Shown: positions 17,578 through 25,694 of the stretch, in pieces
How the letters are laid out: each line of letters starts with the position of its first letter
Numbering within the stretch: position 1 is the first letter of the stretch
NCBI GenBank assembly: GCA_029245245.1
Contig: JAQWPT010000011.1
Location: 124,001 to 188,000 of the forward strand
Origin: Phycisphaerales bacterium
GTDB lineage: Bacteria; Planctomycetota; Phycisphaerae; Phycisphaerales; SM1A02
Reading direction: 5' to 3'
DNA: 64,000 bases
The notes under the pieces: model-generated
Database searches by the model: none
Seen by the model: only the letters and a program-made list of their open reading frames with translations
Told to the model about the DNA's origin: nothing
Position numbers and translations under genes: made by a program

Positions 17578-18375
17578 GTGACCGACAGTCGCCGAAGAGC
17601 GTTGATCACGGGCGCCTCATCCGGCATCGGCGCAGCCTACGCGCGGCTGCTTGCCGGGCAGAACTACGACCTGGTGATCACCGCGCGGCGGACCGATCGG
17701 TTGGACGACCTCGCGGCTGAACTCGAAACGAAGCACGGAATCGACGTCCAGGCGATCACCCTGGATCTCGGTGAGCCTGGTGCCGTTGCCCAGTTGGTGA
17801 AGGCCATTCAGGATCGCGGGCTCCAGATCGACTACCTCGTCAACAACGCCGGGTACGCGCTCGACCAGGACTTTCACGAAGCGTCGTTTCAACGACACCG
17901 GGACTTTCTCGAAGTACTGCTCGTCGGTGTCGTTGAATTGTCCCACGCGCTCGTGCCCGGGATGGTCGAGCGGGGCTGGGGCCGGGTGGTGAACGTCGCA
18001 TCGGTGGCGGGGTACCTGTCGCTGACGCCCGGGAGTCTCTACGGTCCGACGAAGGCGTTCGTGCTGGCCTTCTCCCGCTCCCTGCGTGCCTCGGTCCATG
18101 CGGATGGCGTGCACGTGACGGCCCTCTGTCCCGGCTACACGCGAACCGAGTTCTTCCAGAACATCGGGGTCGAGGAGAAGGTCTTCAGCATGCCGGGATT
18201 CCTGCTGCTGGACGTGGACAAGGTCGTGGCCGCCAGTGACCGTGCCGTTGGTCGGGGCAAGGCTGCTTCCGTTCCGGGGTGGGCCTACAAGATCGTGGTG
18301 TTCTCCAGCCGGCTGCTGCCCCTGGGACTCTTTTCAAACCGGAAGTTCCGAGCGACCCTTCCCACTTCGCGGTGA
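17578..18375 (+). CDS. Short-chain dehydrogenase/reductase
   Basis: 265 residues of the classical SDR fold, starting at GTG 14 bases after the GH13 stop. The cofactor site is TGASSGIGAAYA, the structural motif is NNAGYA, and the catalytic Tyr/Lys pair is in YGPTKAFV with the serine in VASVAGY. The C-terminal ~45 residues are basic and hydrophobic, as in a subgroup of membrane-associated SDRs. NAD(P)(H)-dependent oxidoreduction is certain at the family level; the substrate is unknown. It may be cotranscribed with the GH13 gene. Confidence 0.93.
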   Translation: MTDSRRRALITGASSGIGAAYARLLAGQNYDLVITARRTDRLDDLAAELETKHGIDVQAITLDLGEPGAVAQLVKAIQDRGLQIDYLVNNAGYALDQDFHEASFQRHRDFLEVLLVGVVELSHALVPGMVERGWGRVVNVASVAGYLSLTPGSLYGPTKAFVLAFSRSLRASVHADGVHVTALCPGYTRTEFFQNIGVEEKVFSMPGFLLLDVDKVVAASDRAVGRGKAASVPGWAYKIVVFSSRLLPLGLFSNRKFRATLPTSR

Positions 18376-18387
18376 CTTCCATGTGGC

Positions 18388-18393
18388 TACACT
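18388..18393 (+). promoter_or_regulatory. Putative -10 element (TACACT), leaderless arrangement, mgtC-like gene
   Basis: TACACT lies six bases upstream of the ATG at 18400, with no ribosome-binding site between them. Confidence 0.5.
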
Positions 18394-18399
18394 GCCTTC

Positions 18400-18888
18400 A
18401 TGGAAATGTCATTCTGGAATATGGTGTTGCGACTGCTGCTGGCGCTGGTTCTTGGGGCGGTGATCGGCTGGGAACGTCGATCCAAGGGCAAGGTGGCCGG
18501 TCTGCGGACCATGATGCTCGTGAGCCTCGGGTCGGCGGCGTTCACCCTCACGGGAATCGGTGCCATGGAGAGCATCTACGCGGCCGAGCAGACGCACGGC
18601 ATCCAGTCGACGCTGCGATTGGATACCAGCCGGGTGATCGCAGGCATCGTCGGTGGCATCGGATTCATCGGGGCGGGCACCATCATCCAGGCCAGGGGAC
18701 AGGTGCACGGCGTCACCACCGCCTCCTGCATCTGGGTTGCAGCCTCGGTTGGTGTCGCGTGCGGGCTCGGCTTGTACGAACTGGCACTGGTCGTATGCAT
18801 CTTCGCCGTCATCGCCCTTGAGATCTACCGATGGTCAGGTCAACACGGGAGCGGGTCGGGTGTGAATGAGGAACACGAGGAGTCCTAG
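18400..18888 (+). CDS. MgtC/SapB family membrane protein
   Basis: 162 residues with four or five hydrophobic segments. Family signatures are present: GWERRSKGKVAGLRTMMLVS at the N-terminal side and GGIGFIGAGTIIQ followed by GVTTASCIWVAASVGVACG. MgtC-type proteins act in the inner membrane in magnesium adaptation and, in pathogens, inhibit the F-type ATP synthase. This protein ends after the membrane domain and lacks the ~70-residue cytoplasmic domain of Salmonella MgtC, so it is closer to the SapB/YhiD short form. It overlaps the converging ubiA-like gene by four bases (CTAG). Confidence 0.92.
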   Translation: MEMSFWNMVLRLLLALVLGAVIGWERRSKGKVAGLRTMMLVSLGSAAFTLTGIGAMESIYAAEQTHGIQSTLRLDTSRVIAGIVGGIGFIGAGTIIQARGQVHGVTTASCIWVAASVGVACGLGLYELALVVCIFAVIALEIYRWSGQHGSGSGVNEEHEES

Positions 18889-19820
18889 GGGCTCAAGACC
18901 AGCACATCGATGATGCCAGCGAGACCAAGTACACAACTGACGATCCCGTTGAGGGTGAAGAATGCCATGCTGATCCGCGCGGTTCCGAACCTGGCGATCA
19001 ACACGTGTTCCCAGATGAGCAGCCCGCAGGCGGCGATGATGCCGGCAAGGAACGCGTAGCCGAGCGTCGGTGCGAACACCCAGGCCAGCACAAGGAGCAC
19101 CACCGCCACGGTGTGCAGGATCCGGCTGATCCACAGGGCAGTGCCGGTTCCAAGACGAGCCGGCATGCTGTGGAGTCCCTGTGACCGGTCGATCTCCACG
19201 TCCTGCAGCGCATAGAGAATGTCGAATCCCGTCACCCATGCCAGCACCATGCCTGCAAGCATCCAGAGGGCAGGCTGCTCCGCGAGGGCATCCGGATTCA
19301 CGGCCAGAGCGGCGGCCAGAGGGCTCATTGCCAGCGATGATCCCAGCCAGGCGTGGCAGAGAAAGGTGAATCGCTTGGACAGTGGGTAGAGGCTGATCCA
19401 CAGCAGGACCGGGGCAGCCAGCATGATCGGCCATGGATTCCCCGAGACCCAGAGGAAGCCGAGGCACGAAAGAAGGAAGACCCCGGTTCCGAGCCCGATG
19501 GACACGAGCGCCTGTTCGGTTCCCAGTCGACCACTCGGGATGGCTCGGTTGGATGTTCTGGGATTCAGGGCGTCGATGTGCCTGTCCAGCAGTCGATTGG
19601 CCACCATCGCCACGGTCCGTGCACAGACCATGGCGATCGCGATCAGCAGCAGTTCCAGGACGAACACGCCCCAGTCGATCGATCCTGCCCCCGCTGCGGC
19701 GAGGAACGCCGCCAGGAGGGCGAATGGAAGAGCAAAGACGCTGTGCGCAATCTTGATGTCCCCGGCGATGGCTCGGGTGGTACTGAATCGAGCGGGATGG
19801 TCGAGCGTGGGGGCCTCCAT
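18885..19820 (-). CDS. UbiA-family prenyltransferase
   Basis: 311 residues from the ATG at 19820, with about eight membrane segments. The first aspartate motif is NRLLDRHIDALNPRTSNRA and the second is DILYALQDVEIDRSQGLHS, both needed to bind Mg-prenyl-diphosphate. UbiA-family enzymes attach a prenyl chain to an aromatic ring; the MqnP/UbiA type used for menaquinone is a likely match, but the acceptor cannot be read from sequence. The start at 19820 follows a TATAAT by nine bases; an ATG at 19850 with GGAGG only two bases away is an alternative. Confidence 0.92.
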   Translation of the reverse strand: MEAPTLDHPARFSTTRAIAGDIKIAHSVFALPFALLAAFLAAAGAGSIDWGVFVLELLLIAIAMVCARTVAMVANRLLDRHIDALNPRTSNRAIPSGRLGTEQALVSIGLGTGVFLLSCLGFLWVSGNPWPIMLAAPVLLWISLYPLSKRFTFLCHAWLGSSLAMSPLAAALAVNPDALAEQPALWMLAGMVLAWVTGFDILYALQDVEIDRSQGLHSMPARLGTGTALWISRILHTVAVVLLVLAWVFAPTLGYAFLAGIIAACGLLIWEHVLIARFGTARISMAFFTLNGIVSCVLGLAGIIDVLVLSP

Positions 19821-19829
19821 GCAGTGGTG

Positions 19830-19835
19830 ATTATA
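19830..19835 (-). promoter_or_regulatory. Putative -10 element (TATAAT) of the ubiA-like gene
   Basis: A consensus TATAAT on the minus strand lies nine bases before the ATG at 19820. It is divergent from the proS promoter, and only about 40 bases separate the two. Confidence 0.45.
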
Positions 19836-19875
19836 GAAGGGAGTGGCCATGGCCTCCGTGGCAGTGCAGACCCCG

Positions 19876-19881
19876 TATACT
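19876..19881 (+). promoter_or_regulatory. Putative -10 element (TATACT) of proS, leaderless arrangement
   Basis: TATACT lies seven bases before the proS ATG; the bases between are T and C only, so no ribosome-binding site is possible. Confidence 0.55.
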
Positions 19882-19888
19882 TCCCCCC

Positions 19889-21412
19889 ATGTCAGGCAAG
19901 GCAAAGACCGCCATCACACCCGTTCGGGACGAGAACTATCCGGAGTGGTACCAGCAGGTCGTCAAGGCCGCCGACCTCGCCGAGGCGTCCCCGGTTCGTG
20001 GATGCATGATCATCAAGCCCTGGGGGTGCGCCCTCTGGGAGCAGTTCCAGCAGGTGCTCGATGGGATGTTCAAGGCGACTGGTCACCAGAACGCCTACTT
20101 CCCCCTTTTCATACCCAAGCGTTTCCTTGAGAAGGAAGCCGAGCATGTCGAGGGGTTTGCCAAGGAATGCGCCGTCGTCACTCACCACAGGCTTGAGGCC
20201 GGCCCCGATGGTGGACTGGTCCCTGCGGGAGAACTGGATGAACCACTCGTGGTTCGGCCGACTTCCGAGACGATCATCGGGGAAGCATTCTCCCGCTGGA
20301 TCGAGTCGTATCGAGATCTGCCACTGCTGATCAACCAGTGGGCGAACGTCGTTCGTTGGGAGATGCGGACCCGGCTCTTTCTCCGTACCACCGAGTTTCT
20401 CTGGCAGGAAGGTCATACCGCGCACGCAACGGCCGACGAGGCGATTGAACATACTTCGCGGATGCTCGATGTGTATGCCGACTTCTGTGAAAACTGGATG
20501 GCGATGCCCGTACTCCGTGGACGCAAGTCCGAGGCCGAGCGATTCCCCGGTGCCGACGACACGCTCTGCATCGAGGCGATGATGCAGGATCGAAAGGCAC
20601 TGCAGGCCGGGACCTCCCACTTCCTGGGCCAGAACTTCTCCCGGGCACAGGACATCATCTACCTCAGCGACCAGGGGGAACGCGTGCATTGCTGGACGAC
20701 GTCCTGGGGCGTCTCGACCCGCCTCATCGGTGGTCTCATCATGACGCATGCCGATGACGATGGGTTGGTGCTGCCGCCACGACTGGCCCCGATTCATGTG
20801 GTGATCCTGCCGATCACCTTCAAGGCGGATGATCCCGAGGCGGTCATGACATACTGCCGGCAGCTGGCAGAGGACCTGGGCCGCATCGAGTACGCGGGGC
20901 GCCGCATCAGCGTCAAGATCGACGACCGGGATATTCGCGGCGGCGAGAAGACCTGGTCCTGGGTCAAGAAGGGCGTCCCCATCCGGCTGGAGGTCGGGCC
21001 ACGGGACATGGCCGAGGACTCCGTCTTCATGGGCCGACGCGATCGTCCGGTCAAGGAGAAGGAAGGAATTGCACGCACCCGCTTCATCGAGGAAGTCGTG
21101 TCGATGCTCGACCAGATGCAGCAGGGCCTCTACGACCGTGCGCTGGCCCACCGCGAGGAGCACACCAGGGAAATCGACTCCAAGGAGGAGTTCGTGGAAT
21201 GGTTCACGACTCCTGCTGGTGATCCGACACCGATCCATGCCGGCTTCGCAAAGACCCATTTCTGCGGTGACCGCGAGTTGGAAGAACAGATCAAGAGCGA
21301 CTTCGGGGTGACGGTGCTCTGTGATCCACTCGATGAAGATTCGCAGCCGGGGACCTGCCCGTTCAGTGGGAAACCAAGTCCGCGCCGAATCTACTGGGGC
21401 AAGAGTTACTGA
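19889..21412 (+). CDS. proS: Prolyl-tRNA synthetase, short eukaryote/archaeon-like type
   Basis: 507 residues. It is the short form (ProS type 3) without the editing insertion of the E. coli-type enzyme. Class II motifs are present: motif 1 in RGCMIIKPWGCALWEQFQQV, motif 2 in RWEMRTRLFLRTTEFLWQEG and motif 3 in the GVSTRLIGGL region. An anticodon-binding domain (about 290-400) and the C-terminal domain ending IYWGKSY follow. Of the four zinc cysteines known in archaeal-type enzymes only two positions are kept (HFCGDRELEE and TCPFSGKPS), as in many bacterial members. It charges tRNA-Pro in the cytoplasm. Confidence 0.97.
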   Translation: MSGKAKTAITPVRDENYPEWYQQVVKAADLAEASPVRGCMIIKPWGCALWEQFQQVLDGMFKATGHQNAYFPLFIPKRFLEKEAEHVEGFAKECAVVTHHRLEAGPDGGLVPAGELDEPLVVRPTSETIIGEAFSRWIESYRDLPLLINQWANVVRWEMRTRLFLRTTEFLWQEGHTAHATADEAIEHTSRMLDVYADFCENWMAMPVLRGRKSEAERFPGADDTLCIEAMMQDRKALQAGTSHFLGQNFSRAQDIIYLSDQGERVHCWTTSWGVSTRLIGGLIMTHADDDGLVLPPRLAPIHVVILPITFKADDPEAVMTYCRQLAEDLGRIEYAGRRISVKIDDRDIRGGEKTWSWVKKGVPIRLEVGPRDMAEDSVFMGRRDRPVKEKEGIARTRFIEEVVSMLDQMQQGLYDRALAHREEHTREIDSKEEFVEWFTTPAGDPTPIHAGFAKTHFCGDRELEEQIKSDFGVTVLCDPLDEDSQPGTCPFSGKPSPRRIYWGKSY

Positions 21413-21420
21413 GCCACGTT

Positions 21421-21675
21421 CTACGCATGGATGTCGACGGAGCGGCCCAGTTGCGACTGGATGGCAGCTTCGACGCGATCGGCGGCACGCGTATACATCG
21501 AGTATTGGCCGGGCCGGACGGGAACCGAAGAAGAATCGAACTCAGGGACAGCCTGGACGCGAGCCGCAACGGGTGTGCCCGTTGTCGCAGGTGGTCGCAG
21601 TGCAACGGGCGGCCGAGTGGTAGCCGGGCGCAACGATGCATGCAGGGACAGCGTGTTGGTCAGGTCGATGTTCAT
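21421..21675 (-). CDS. Small hypothetical protein (84 aa)
   Basis: The N-terminal half is rich in Pro, Ala and Thr (LRPATTRPPVALRPPATTG) and the last ~25 residues look helical (YTRAADRVEAAIQSQLGRSV). No known family is recognised; the layout of a disordered start and a short helical end is loosely like small anti-sigma or regulatory peptides. No good ribosome-binding site precedes the ATG. It converges on proS with only eight bases between the stops. An open frame on the opposite strand overlaps it, so it could be spurious. Confidence 0.45.
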   Translation of the reverse strand: MNIDLTNTLSLHASLRPATTRPPVALRPPATTGTPVAARVQAVPEFDSSSVPVRPGQYSMYTRAADRVEAAIQSQLGRSVDIHA

Positions 21676-21774
21676 GGTTCGGTCATCGGCCCCGGTGGGC
21701 CACTCGGGTCAGGTCAGGGCAATACATCGGGCCCGGATGGCCGAGTTCTTGAAGGTCTTTTCAAGGCCGATAAT

Positions 21775-21798
21775 GGCCCTGTTCCACTGGTCAGGGCC
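21775..21798 (-). terminator. Hairpin after manA, probable terminator
   Basis: Seven perfect base pairs (GGCCCTG with CAGGGCC) enclose a ten-base loop and begin six bases after the manA stop codon. There is no run of T after it on the minus strand, so it may be a weak or factor-assisted terminator. Confidence 0.5.
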
Positions 21799-21803
21799 CG
21801 TGC

Positions 21804-22784
21804 TCAGACGGACTCCGGGATGGTGATGCGCAGCATTGACGCATTGGCATCAAGTCGCGCTTCGATGGAATCCAGTGCTGCCGGCAGCAGGATCGTGCGG
21901 CCAGCTTCCAGGGGAATCGCCTCCGTGGTTCCGAGCGTACCGGTTCCCGAGAGCACCATGAGGACTTCCGGAGCATCCTGAGGGGCCAGGGTGATGGTGT
22001 GGTCCGTGATGGCATCGATTCGTTCGATGACGTAGTGGGAGGTCCTCGAGAGCAGCGTGGTCTGCATGGAGTTGTCCTGCAACCGGTGCGGTTTCATCAT
22101 CGGTGCCGCCGGCTCGAACGCGATGCATTGCATCGCCTGTTCGACATGCAGGGTTCGATCGGTCCGTCCCCAGTCGAAGACGCGGAAGGTGGTATCGCTC
22201 GGGGTCTGGATTTCCGCAACGAGAATGCCGGCTCCCAGCGCATGGCAGGTTCCGCTGGGCAGGTCGTGGCATTCGCCCACCTGGGCGGGAACGGTTTCGA
22301 CGAGGTTCACAATGCTGCCGTCTTCGATGGCTCGGGCGAACGCATCGGGCTCGACGCCTTCGCGGATTCCCTTGTAGAGGAGAGCATGTTCGTCGGCTTC
22401 CAGGACAAGCCACGATTCAGTCTTGAGGTGATCCTCGGGATGGTCGCGGACCCAGGCGGCATCCGGATGGACCTGCATCGACAGGTTCTCTCTCGCGTCG
22501 AGGTACTTGATCAGGAGAGGAAAGCCTCCTTCGGGCGAGAGCGGCACACGGCCCATGATCCAGGATGGATCATCCATGAGCAGGGCGTGCAGCGTCTTCC
22601 CGGCGAGGGGGCCTCGATCGACGATTGATCGCCCGTCTTCGATCGAATCCGGCAGGTCCGCCAGTTCCCAGGATTCACCCACCGCCTCCATGGGGCCCAG
22701 TTCCTTGCCGTAGCCGGCCAACCGCCGCCCGCCCCAGACCTTGGGCTTGAGAATAGGCGCAAATGTCAGTGGGGTCGGGTCCAT
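21804..22784 (-). CDS. manA: Mannose-6-phosphate isomerase, class I (ManA/Pmi)
   Basis: 326 residues, the length of the short bacterial class I isomerases. Family features are the N-terminal LKPKVWGGRRLAGYGK, ESWELADLPDS, the metal-binding QVHPD and the second cupin region ECHDLPSGTCHALGAGIL with VFDWGRTD. The enzyme interconverts mannose 6-phosphate and fructose 6-phosphate with a bound zinc ion and feeds mannose sugars into GDP-mannose synthesis. The start at 22784 is set by the conserved N-terminus and a GGTGA upstream; in-frame upstream codons overlap the divergent gene. Confidence 0.94.
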   Translation of the reverse strand: MDPTPLTFAPILKPKVWGGRRLAGYGKELGPMEAVGESWELADLPDSIEDGRSIVDRGPLAGKTLHALLMDDPSWIMGRVPLSPEGGFPLLIKYLDARENLSMQVHPDAAWVRDHPEDHLKTESWLVLEADEHALLYKGIREGVEPDAFARAIEDGSIVNLVETVPAQVGECHDLPSGTCHALGAGILVAEIQTPSDTTFRVFDWGRTDRTLHVEQAMQCIAFEPAAPMMKPHRLQDNSMQTTLLSRTSHYVIERIDAITDHTITLAPQDAPEVLMVLSGTGTLGTTEAIPLEAGRTILLPAALDSIEARLDANASMLRITIPESV

Positions 22785-22803
22785 GTTGGTCACCGGTTTT
22801 TCA

Positions 22804-22833
22804 TTGGGAGCGGTCGTGGTCCGCCGTACAATA
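22804..22833. promoter_or_regulatory. Overlapping divergent -10 boxes between manA and a small secreted-protein gene
   Basis: On the plus strand TTGGGA (22804-22809), a 17-base spacer and TACAAT (22827-22832) form a sigma-70-type promoter. The same bases read TATTGT on the minus strand (22833-22828), facing manA. The two -10 boxes share five bases, so the two directions would exclude each other. Confidence 0.45.
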
Positions 22834-22857
22834 GGCGAAGGAACGTCTGGAGATGTG

Positions 22858-23277
22858 ATGCTTCGAGCCTCGCTTGCCATCCTGCTGCTGATCGCCTTCG
22901 TGCCCGGAGCCCGGGCGCACGCCCAGACGGTGATTTCGATGCCGCCACCGGCCCAGCCTGCGGCTTCCGCGTCGTCGGTGATGACCATGGTTGCCCGGGC
23001 GATGGAGCGTGCTTCGCACTCCAAGGCCGGCATGGATGCGCTGTACCGCTACGCACATGCCAGGCAGGTTCCCTACAACGTGTACCACGTCCAGCCACGG
23101 GGCGGCATGGGATCGAATCTCGACTGGGACTACGACGTGAACGACTGGTCCCTCTACCCGCGACGGTTCTGGGGTTCATACTGGGGCTGGTGGGGATGGC
23201 CGGGCTGCGTGATCTGGAGCGTGGATTCGCCGGCGGCGAACTCCCCGTGCCGCGCATCGGTCTTCGCAGTTCTTTGA
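22858..23277 (+). CDS. Small secreted tryptophan-rich protein of unknown function
   Basis: 139 residues with a clear signal peptide (LRASLAILLLIAFVPGARAHAQ). The middle is Ala/Ser/Pro-rich and contains a helical stretch; the last 45 residues are unusually aromatic, with NDWSLYPRRFWG and SYWGWWGWPG. No family is recognised. GGAG at 22849-22852 sets the start at 22858. It converges on the FabZ-like gene. The aromatic C-terminus could mediate binding to a surface or polymer, but that is a guess. Confidence 0.72.
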   Translation: MLRASLAILLLIAFVPGARAHAQTVISMPPPAQPAASASSVMTMVARAMERASHSKAGMDALYRYAHARQVPYNVYHVQPRGGMGSNLDWDYDVNDWSLYPRRFWGSYWGWWGWPGCVIWSVDSPAANSPCRASVFAVL

Positions 23278-23287
23278 TCAACTCGAG

Positions 23288-23767
23288 TCAGATGTTCATG
23301 CCCGTGATTCGTACTTCGAACACGAGTTTGCCATTGACGATGCCCTGGGCGTCACAACTGAATCGCCTTCGCTGGAAGTTGTGTTCACGCACGAGAATGT
23401 AGAGGGTGTCGCCGGGCACCACCTGACCTCTGAACACGCAGTTGTCACACCGGGTGAAGCCGAGGAACCGTTGCTTGTCCTCGTTCAATCGCAACTGGTA
23501 GATCACACTGCTGACCTGGGCCGCGGCCTCGATCATGATTACGCCCGGCAGCAGGGGCCGTCCGGGGATGTGCCCCTGTACCCAGAACTCATCATCCCGA
23601 ACGTGCTTCACGCCGAGACCGCTCGTGAAGTTGTCCTCAGTCCAGATCATGTGATCGAGATGACACATGTCTCCGGTCTGGGGATTGAACTTCGAGATCA
23701 CGTCGCGGCCATAGGCCACGGCGGACAGATCGATTGCTGAGATGTCGAACAACAGTTCCGAGGCCAT
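23288..23767 (-). CDS. FabZ-like 3-hydroxyacyl-[acyl carrier protein] dehydratase (hot-dog fold)
   Basis: 159 residues with the FabA/FabZ hot-dog signature: VQGHIPGRPLLPGVIMIEAAAQ in outline, with the active-site His in GHIPG and Glu in MIEAAAQ. FabZ dehydrates (3R)-hydroxyacyl-ACP in fatty-acid elongation. This protein has a ~45-residue N-terminal lead with a cysteine and two histidines (GDMCHLDHMIW) longer than standard FabZ, so it may be a paralogue acting on another substrate. AGGTGA six bases upstream sets the start at 23767 over the ATG at 23773. Confidence 0.88.
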   Translation of the reverse strand: MASELLFDISAIDLSAVAYGRDVISKFNPQTGDMCHLDHMIWTEDNFTSGLGVKHVRDDEFWVQGHIPGRPLLPGVIMIEAAAQVSSVIYQLRLNEDKQRFLGFTRCDNCVFRGQVVPGDTLYILVREHNFQRRRFSCDAQGIVNGKLVFEVRITGMNI

Positions 23768-23854
23768 GAGCATTCACCTGAAAGGAATGGTGCAGGCGCT
23801 AGGATAGGATCGAATCCCATGCACGTCACCCCGTCCGAGTGGGGGGCGATAGCA

Positions 23855-23885
23855 GAACACGCCGAGGAGGAGCCTCGACGTGTTC
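23855..23885 (-). terminator. Strong hairpin after the histone-like gene
   Basis: A 13-bp stem with a five-base loop lies between the histone-like gene and the FabZ-like gene. Read as minus-strand RNA, the single irregular position is a G-U pair; read as plus-strand RNA it would be a C-A mismatch. This favours action on minus-strand transcripts. No T-run follows. Confidence 0.55.
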
Positions 23886-23907
23886 AGTGTTCCATGTCCA
23901 GTACGGA

Positions 23908-24075
23908 TCAGGCTCGAGCTTCAAGAACGTCCTTACGAACGTCCTGGGCAGCAGCCTTAATATCCTGCATGGACTTGCGGACGCGTGTTCCGGCGGCCTT
24001 GTTGCCCCCGGCGCACTTGGCGACATCATCCGCAACTTCTTCGACTAGTTTCTTCAGGCGTTCATATGAATCCAT
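23908..24075 (-). CDS. Histone H1-like (Hc1-type) nucleoid protein, 55 aa
   Basis: The sequence matches the short Hc1/histone-H1-like family: an N-terminal helix (MDSYERLKKLVEEVADDVA), the typical GNKAAGTRVRKSMQDIK and a C-terminal helix with KDVLEA. Hc1 proteins bind DNA and compact chlamydial nucleoids; short relatives occur in Bacteroidetes and planctomycetes, where their role is less clear. It lacks the lysine-rich tail of chlamydial Hc1. GAGGG seven bases upstream sets the start at 24075. Confidence 0.85.
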   Translation of the reverse strand: MDSYERLKKLVEEVADDVAKCAGGNKAAGTRVRKSMQDIKAAAQDVRKDVLEARA

Positions 24076-24226
24076 TGATCGGCCCTCGATTGGAAACAAA
24101 TCACTCGTTACTGATCAAGGCACTGAAGAGGGGCCCTTATGACCCACTCCGGCCTGTTGACCCCAATGTATCGGCCATGAGAGGCTTTTTTGCCCACTCC
24201 AAGGAAGAAAACAGGCCTTGTTAAGA

Positions 24227-24268
24227 GCGTCTGAGGGCGTAATTGGTCTTTTTTTTGGGTTCAGACGC
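24227..24268 (-). repeat. Inverted repeat GCGTCTGA overlapping the purB stop codon
   Basis: GCGTCTGA (24227-24234) and TCAGACGC (24261-24268) are perfect 8-bp inverted arms; the right arm contains the purB stop codon. The 26-base loop holds a run of eight T on the plus strand. It may help end purB transcription. Nothing else is recognisable in the 185-base gap 24076-24260. Confidence 0.35.
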
Positions 24269-25694
24269 GTAATTCGACCGGTTTCGTGCCCGCTGAGGCC
24301 CACCTCGACGAGATCGGCTCAACCACCTCGGCCAGGAACTGGTCCACCTGCTGTGGGGCACGGCCAATGAAATGGGCCGGGTTGAGCAGGGCCTTGAAGT
24401 CCAGATCCTTGAAGTGCTCATCACCTCGAAGGCGATCGACCAGGTCATTCTGGCCACCTTGCTTCACGGACTGGGCGGCATCCATTGAATGGACCCGGAT
24501 CGCCTCGTGCAGGATCTGCCGATCTCCACCAGCCTGGACTGCGGCCATCAGGAGGTCCTCGGTCATCATGAAGGGGAGTTCGGCCATGAGGTTCGCAGTG
24601 ATGACGGGCTCATTGACGACCAGCCCACTGGTGATATTGACAAGAAGGTCCAGTGTGCCGTCGAGGGCCAGGAATGCTTCGGGAAGCACAAGTCGTCGAT
24701 TGGCGGAGTCATCGAGAGTCCGCTCGAACCATTGGACGGATGCGGTCTGGAATGCGTTGGCCGGCAAATTCATGACGAATCGGGACAGGGCGCAGATTCG
24801 TTCACTTCGCATCGGATTCCGCTTGTAGGCCATGGCCGATGAGCCGATCTGGGTCGACTCGAAGGGCTCCTCAAGTTCCCGTCGGTTGGCCAGGAGCCGC
24901 AGGTCGGTGGCCATGCGATGGGCCCCGGTGGCTACCAGGGCCAGGGCGGAGAGGATCTGGGCATCGAGCAGCCGTGGGTAGGTCTGCCCCGTGACGGGGA
25001 ATCGGTGGTCCGGATCCCATCCCATTTTCTCGGTAACCATGCGGTCAAGTGCTTCGACCTTGTCCTGGTCGCCATCAAAGAGGGCCAGGAAGGATGCTTG
25101 CGTGCCTGTTGCTCCCTTGACGCCACGAAATCGCATGGTGCTGATTCGATGTTCGATGTCCTCCAGGGCCATGGCGAAATCCTGGGCCCAGACAACGGCT
25201 CGCTTGCCGACGGTGGTCGGTTGCGCAGGTTGGTAGTGGGTGAAGCCAAGGGTGGGCAGGGCTCGCCACTGCTTGGCGAACGTCCCCAGAGCCACGGTGA
25301 TTCGGGCCACCTTCTCCGCGAGCATGCCAAGTCCGTCACGCAGGATGATCAGTTCGGTGTTGCAGTTGACGAACTGGCTGGTGGCTCCAAGGTGAATGAT
25401 CCCCCGGGCTTCCGGCGCCTGATCACCCAGGGCGTGGATATGGGCCATCACATCGTGGCGGAACCGGGCTTCGTAGGTTCTGGCTGCTTCGAGATCAAGG
25501 TTGTCCAGCTGTGCTTCCAGGGCAGTCAACTGCTGGTCGGTGATCTCCAGTCCCAGGGCCTGTTGTCCCTGGGCCAGAGCCAGCCAGAGGCGGCGCCACG
25601 TGGTGAACCGGTTGCGATCGGACCACAGTTCCTGCATGGGCCGGGAGGCGTAGCGGGCTTCAAGTGGCGATTGGTATCGGTCGCTGGGATCCAT
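24261..25694 (-). CDS. purB: Adenylosuccinate lyase
   Basis: 477 residues. The fumarase/aspartase superfamily signature is SSAMAYKRNPMRSE, whose flexible loop carries the catalytic serine; HLGATSQF and TLGFTHYQPAQPTTVGKR supply the other active-site regions. The length and the AYKRNP form match the eukaryote-like ADSL subgroup rather than E. coli PurB. It acts twice in purine synthesis, releasing fumarate from SAICAR and from adenylosuccinate. The start at 25694 fits the family; AGGAG lies 11 bases upstream. Transcribed divergently from the sigma-factor gene. Confidence 0.95.
   Translation of the reverse strand: MDPSDRYQSPLEARYASRPMQELWSDRNRFTTWRRLWLALAQGQQALGLEITDQQLTALEAQLDNLDLEAARTYEARFRHDVMAHIHALGDQAPEARGIIHLGATSQFVNCNTELIILRDGLGMLAEKVARITVALGTFAKQWRALPTLGFTHYQPAQPTTVGKRAVVWAQDFAMALEDIEHRISTMRFRGVKGATGTQASFLALFDGDQDKVEALDRMVTEKMGWDPDHRFPVTGQTYPRLLDAQILSALALVATGAHRMATDLRLLANRRELEEPFESTQIGSSAMAYKRNPMRSERICALSRFVMNLPANAFQTASVQWFERTLDDSANRRLVLPEAFLALDGTLDLLVNITSGLVVNEPVITANLMAELPFMMTEDLLMAAVQAGGDRQILHEAIRVHSMDAAQSVKQGGQNDLVDRLRGDEHFKDLDFKALLNPAHFIGRAPQQVDQFLAEVVEPISSRWASAGTKPVELRV

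Noticed and set aside
21728-21799. Sequence with tRNA-like ends (GGGCCC at both sides)
   Set aside because: It lacks a T-arm GTTCRA motif and a proper anticodon arm; the pairing is explained by the manA terminator hairpin and a GGGCCC palindrome.
23819-24142. Plus-strand ATG eight bases after TAGGAT, with a 107-codon frame
   Set aside because: It runs antisense to the histone-like gene and its hairpin, and its product resembles nothing. The TAGGAT here is probably chance or part of the minus-strand promoter of the FabZ-like gene.
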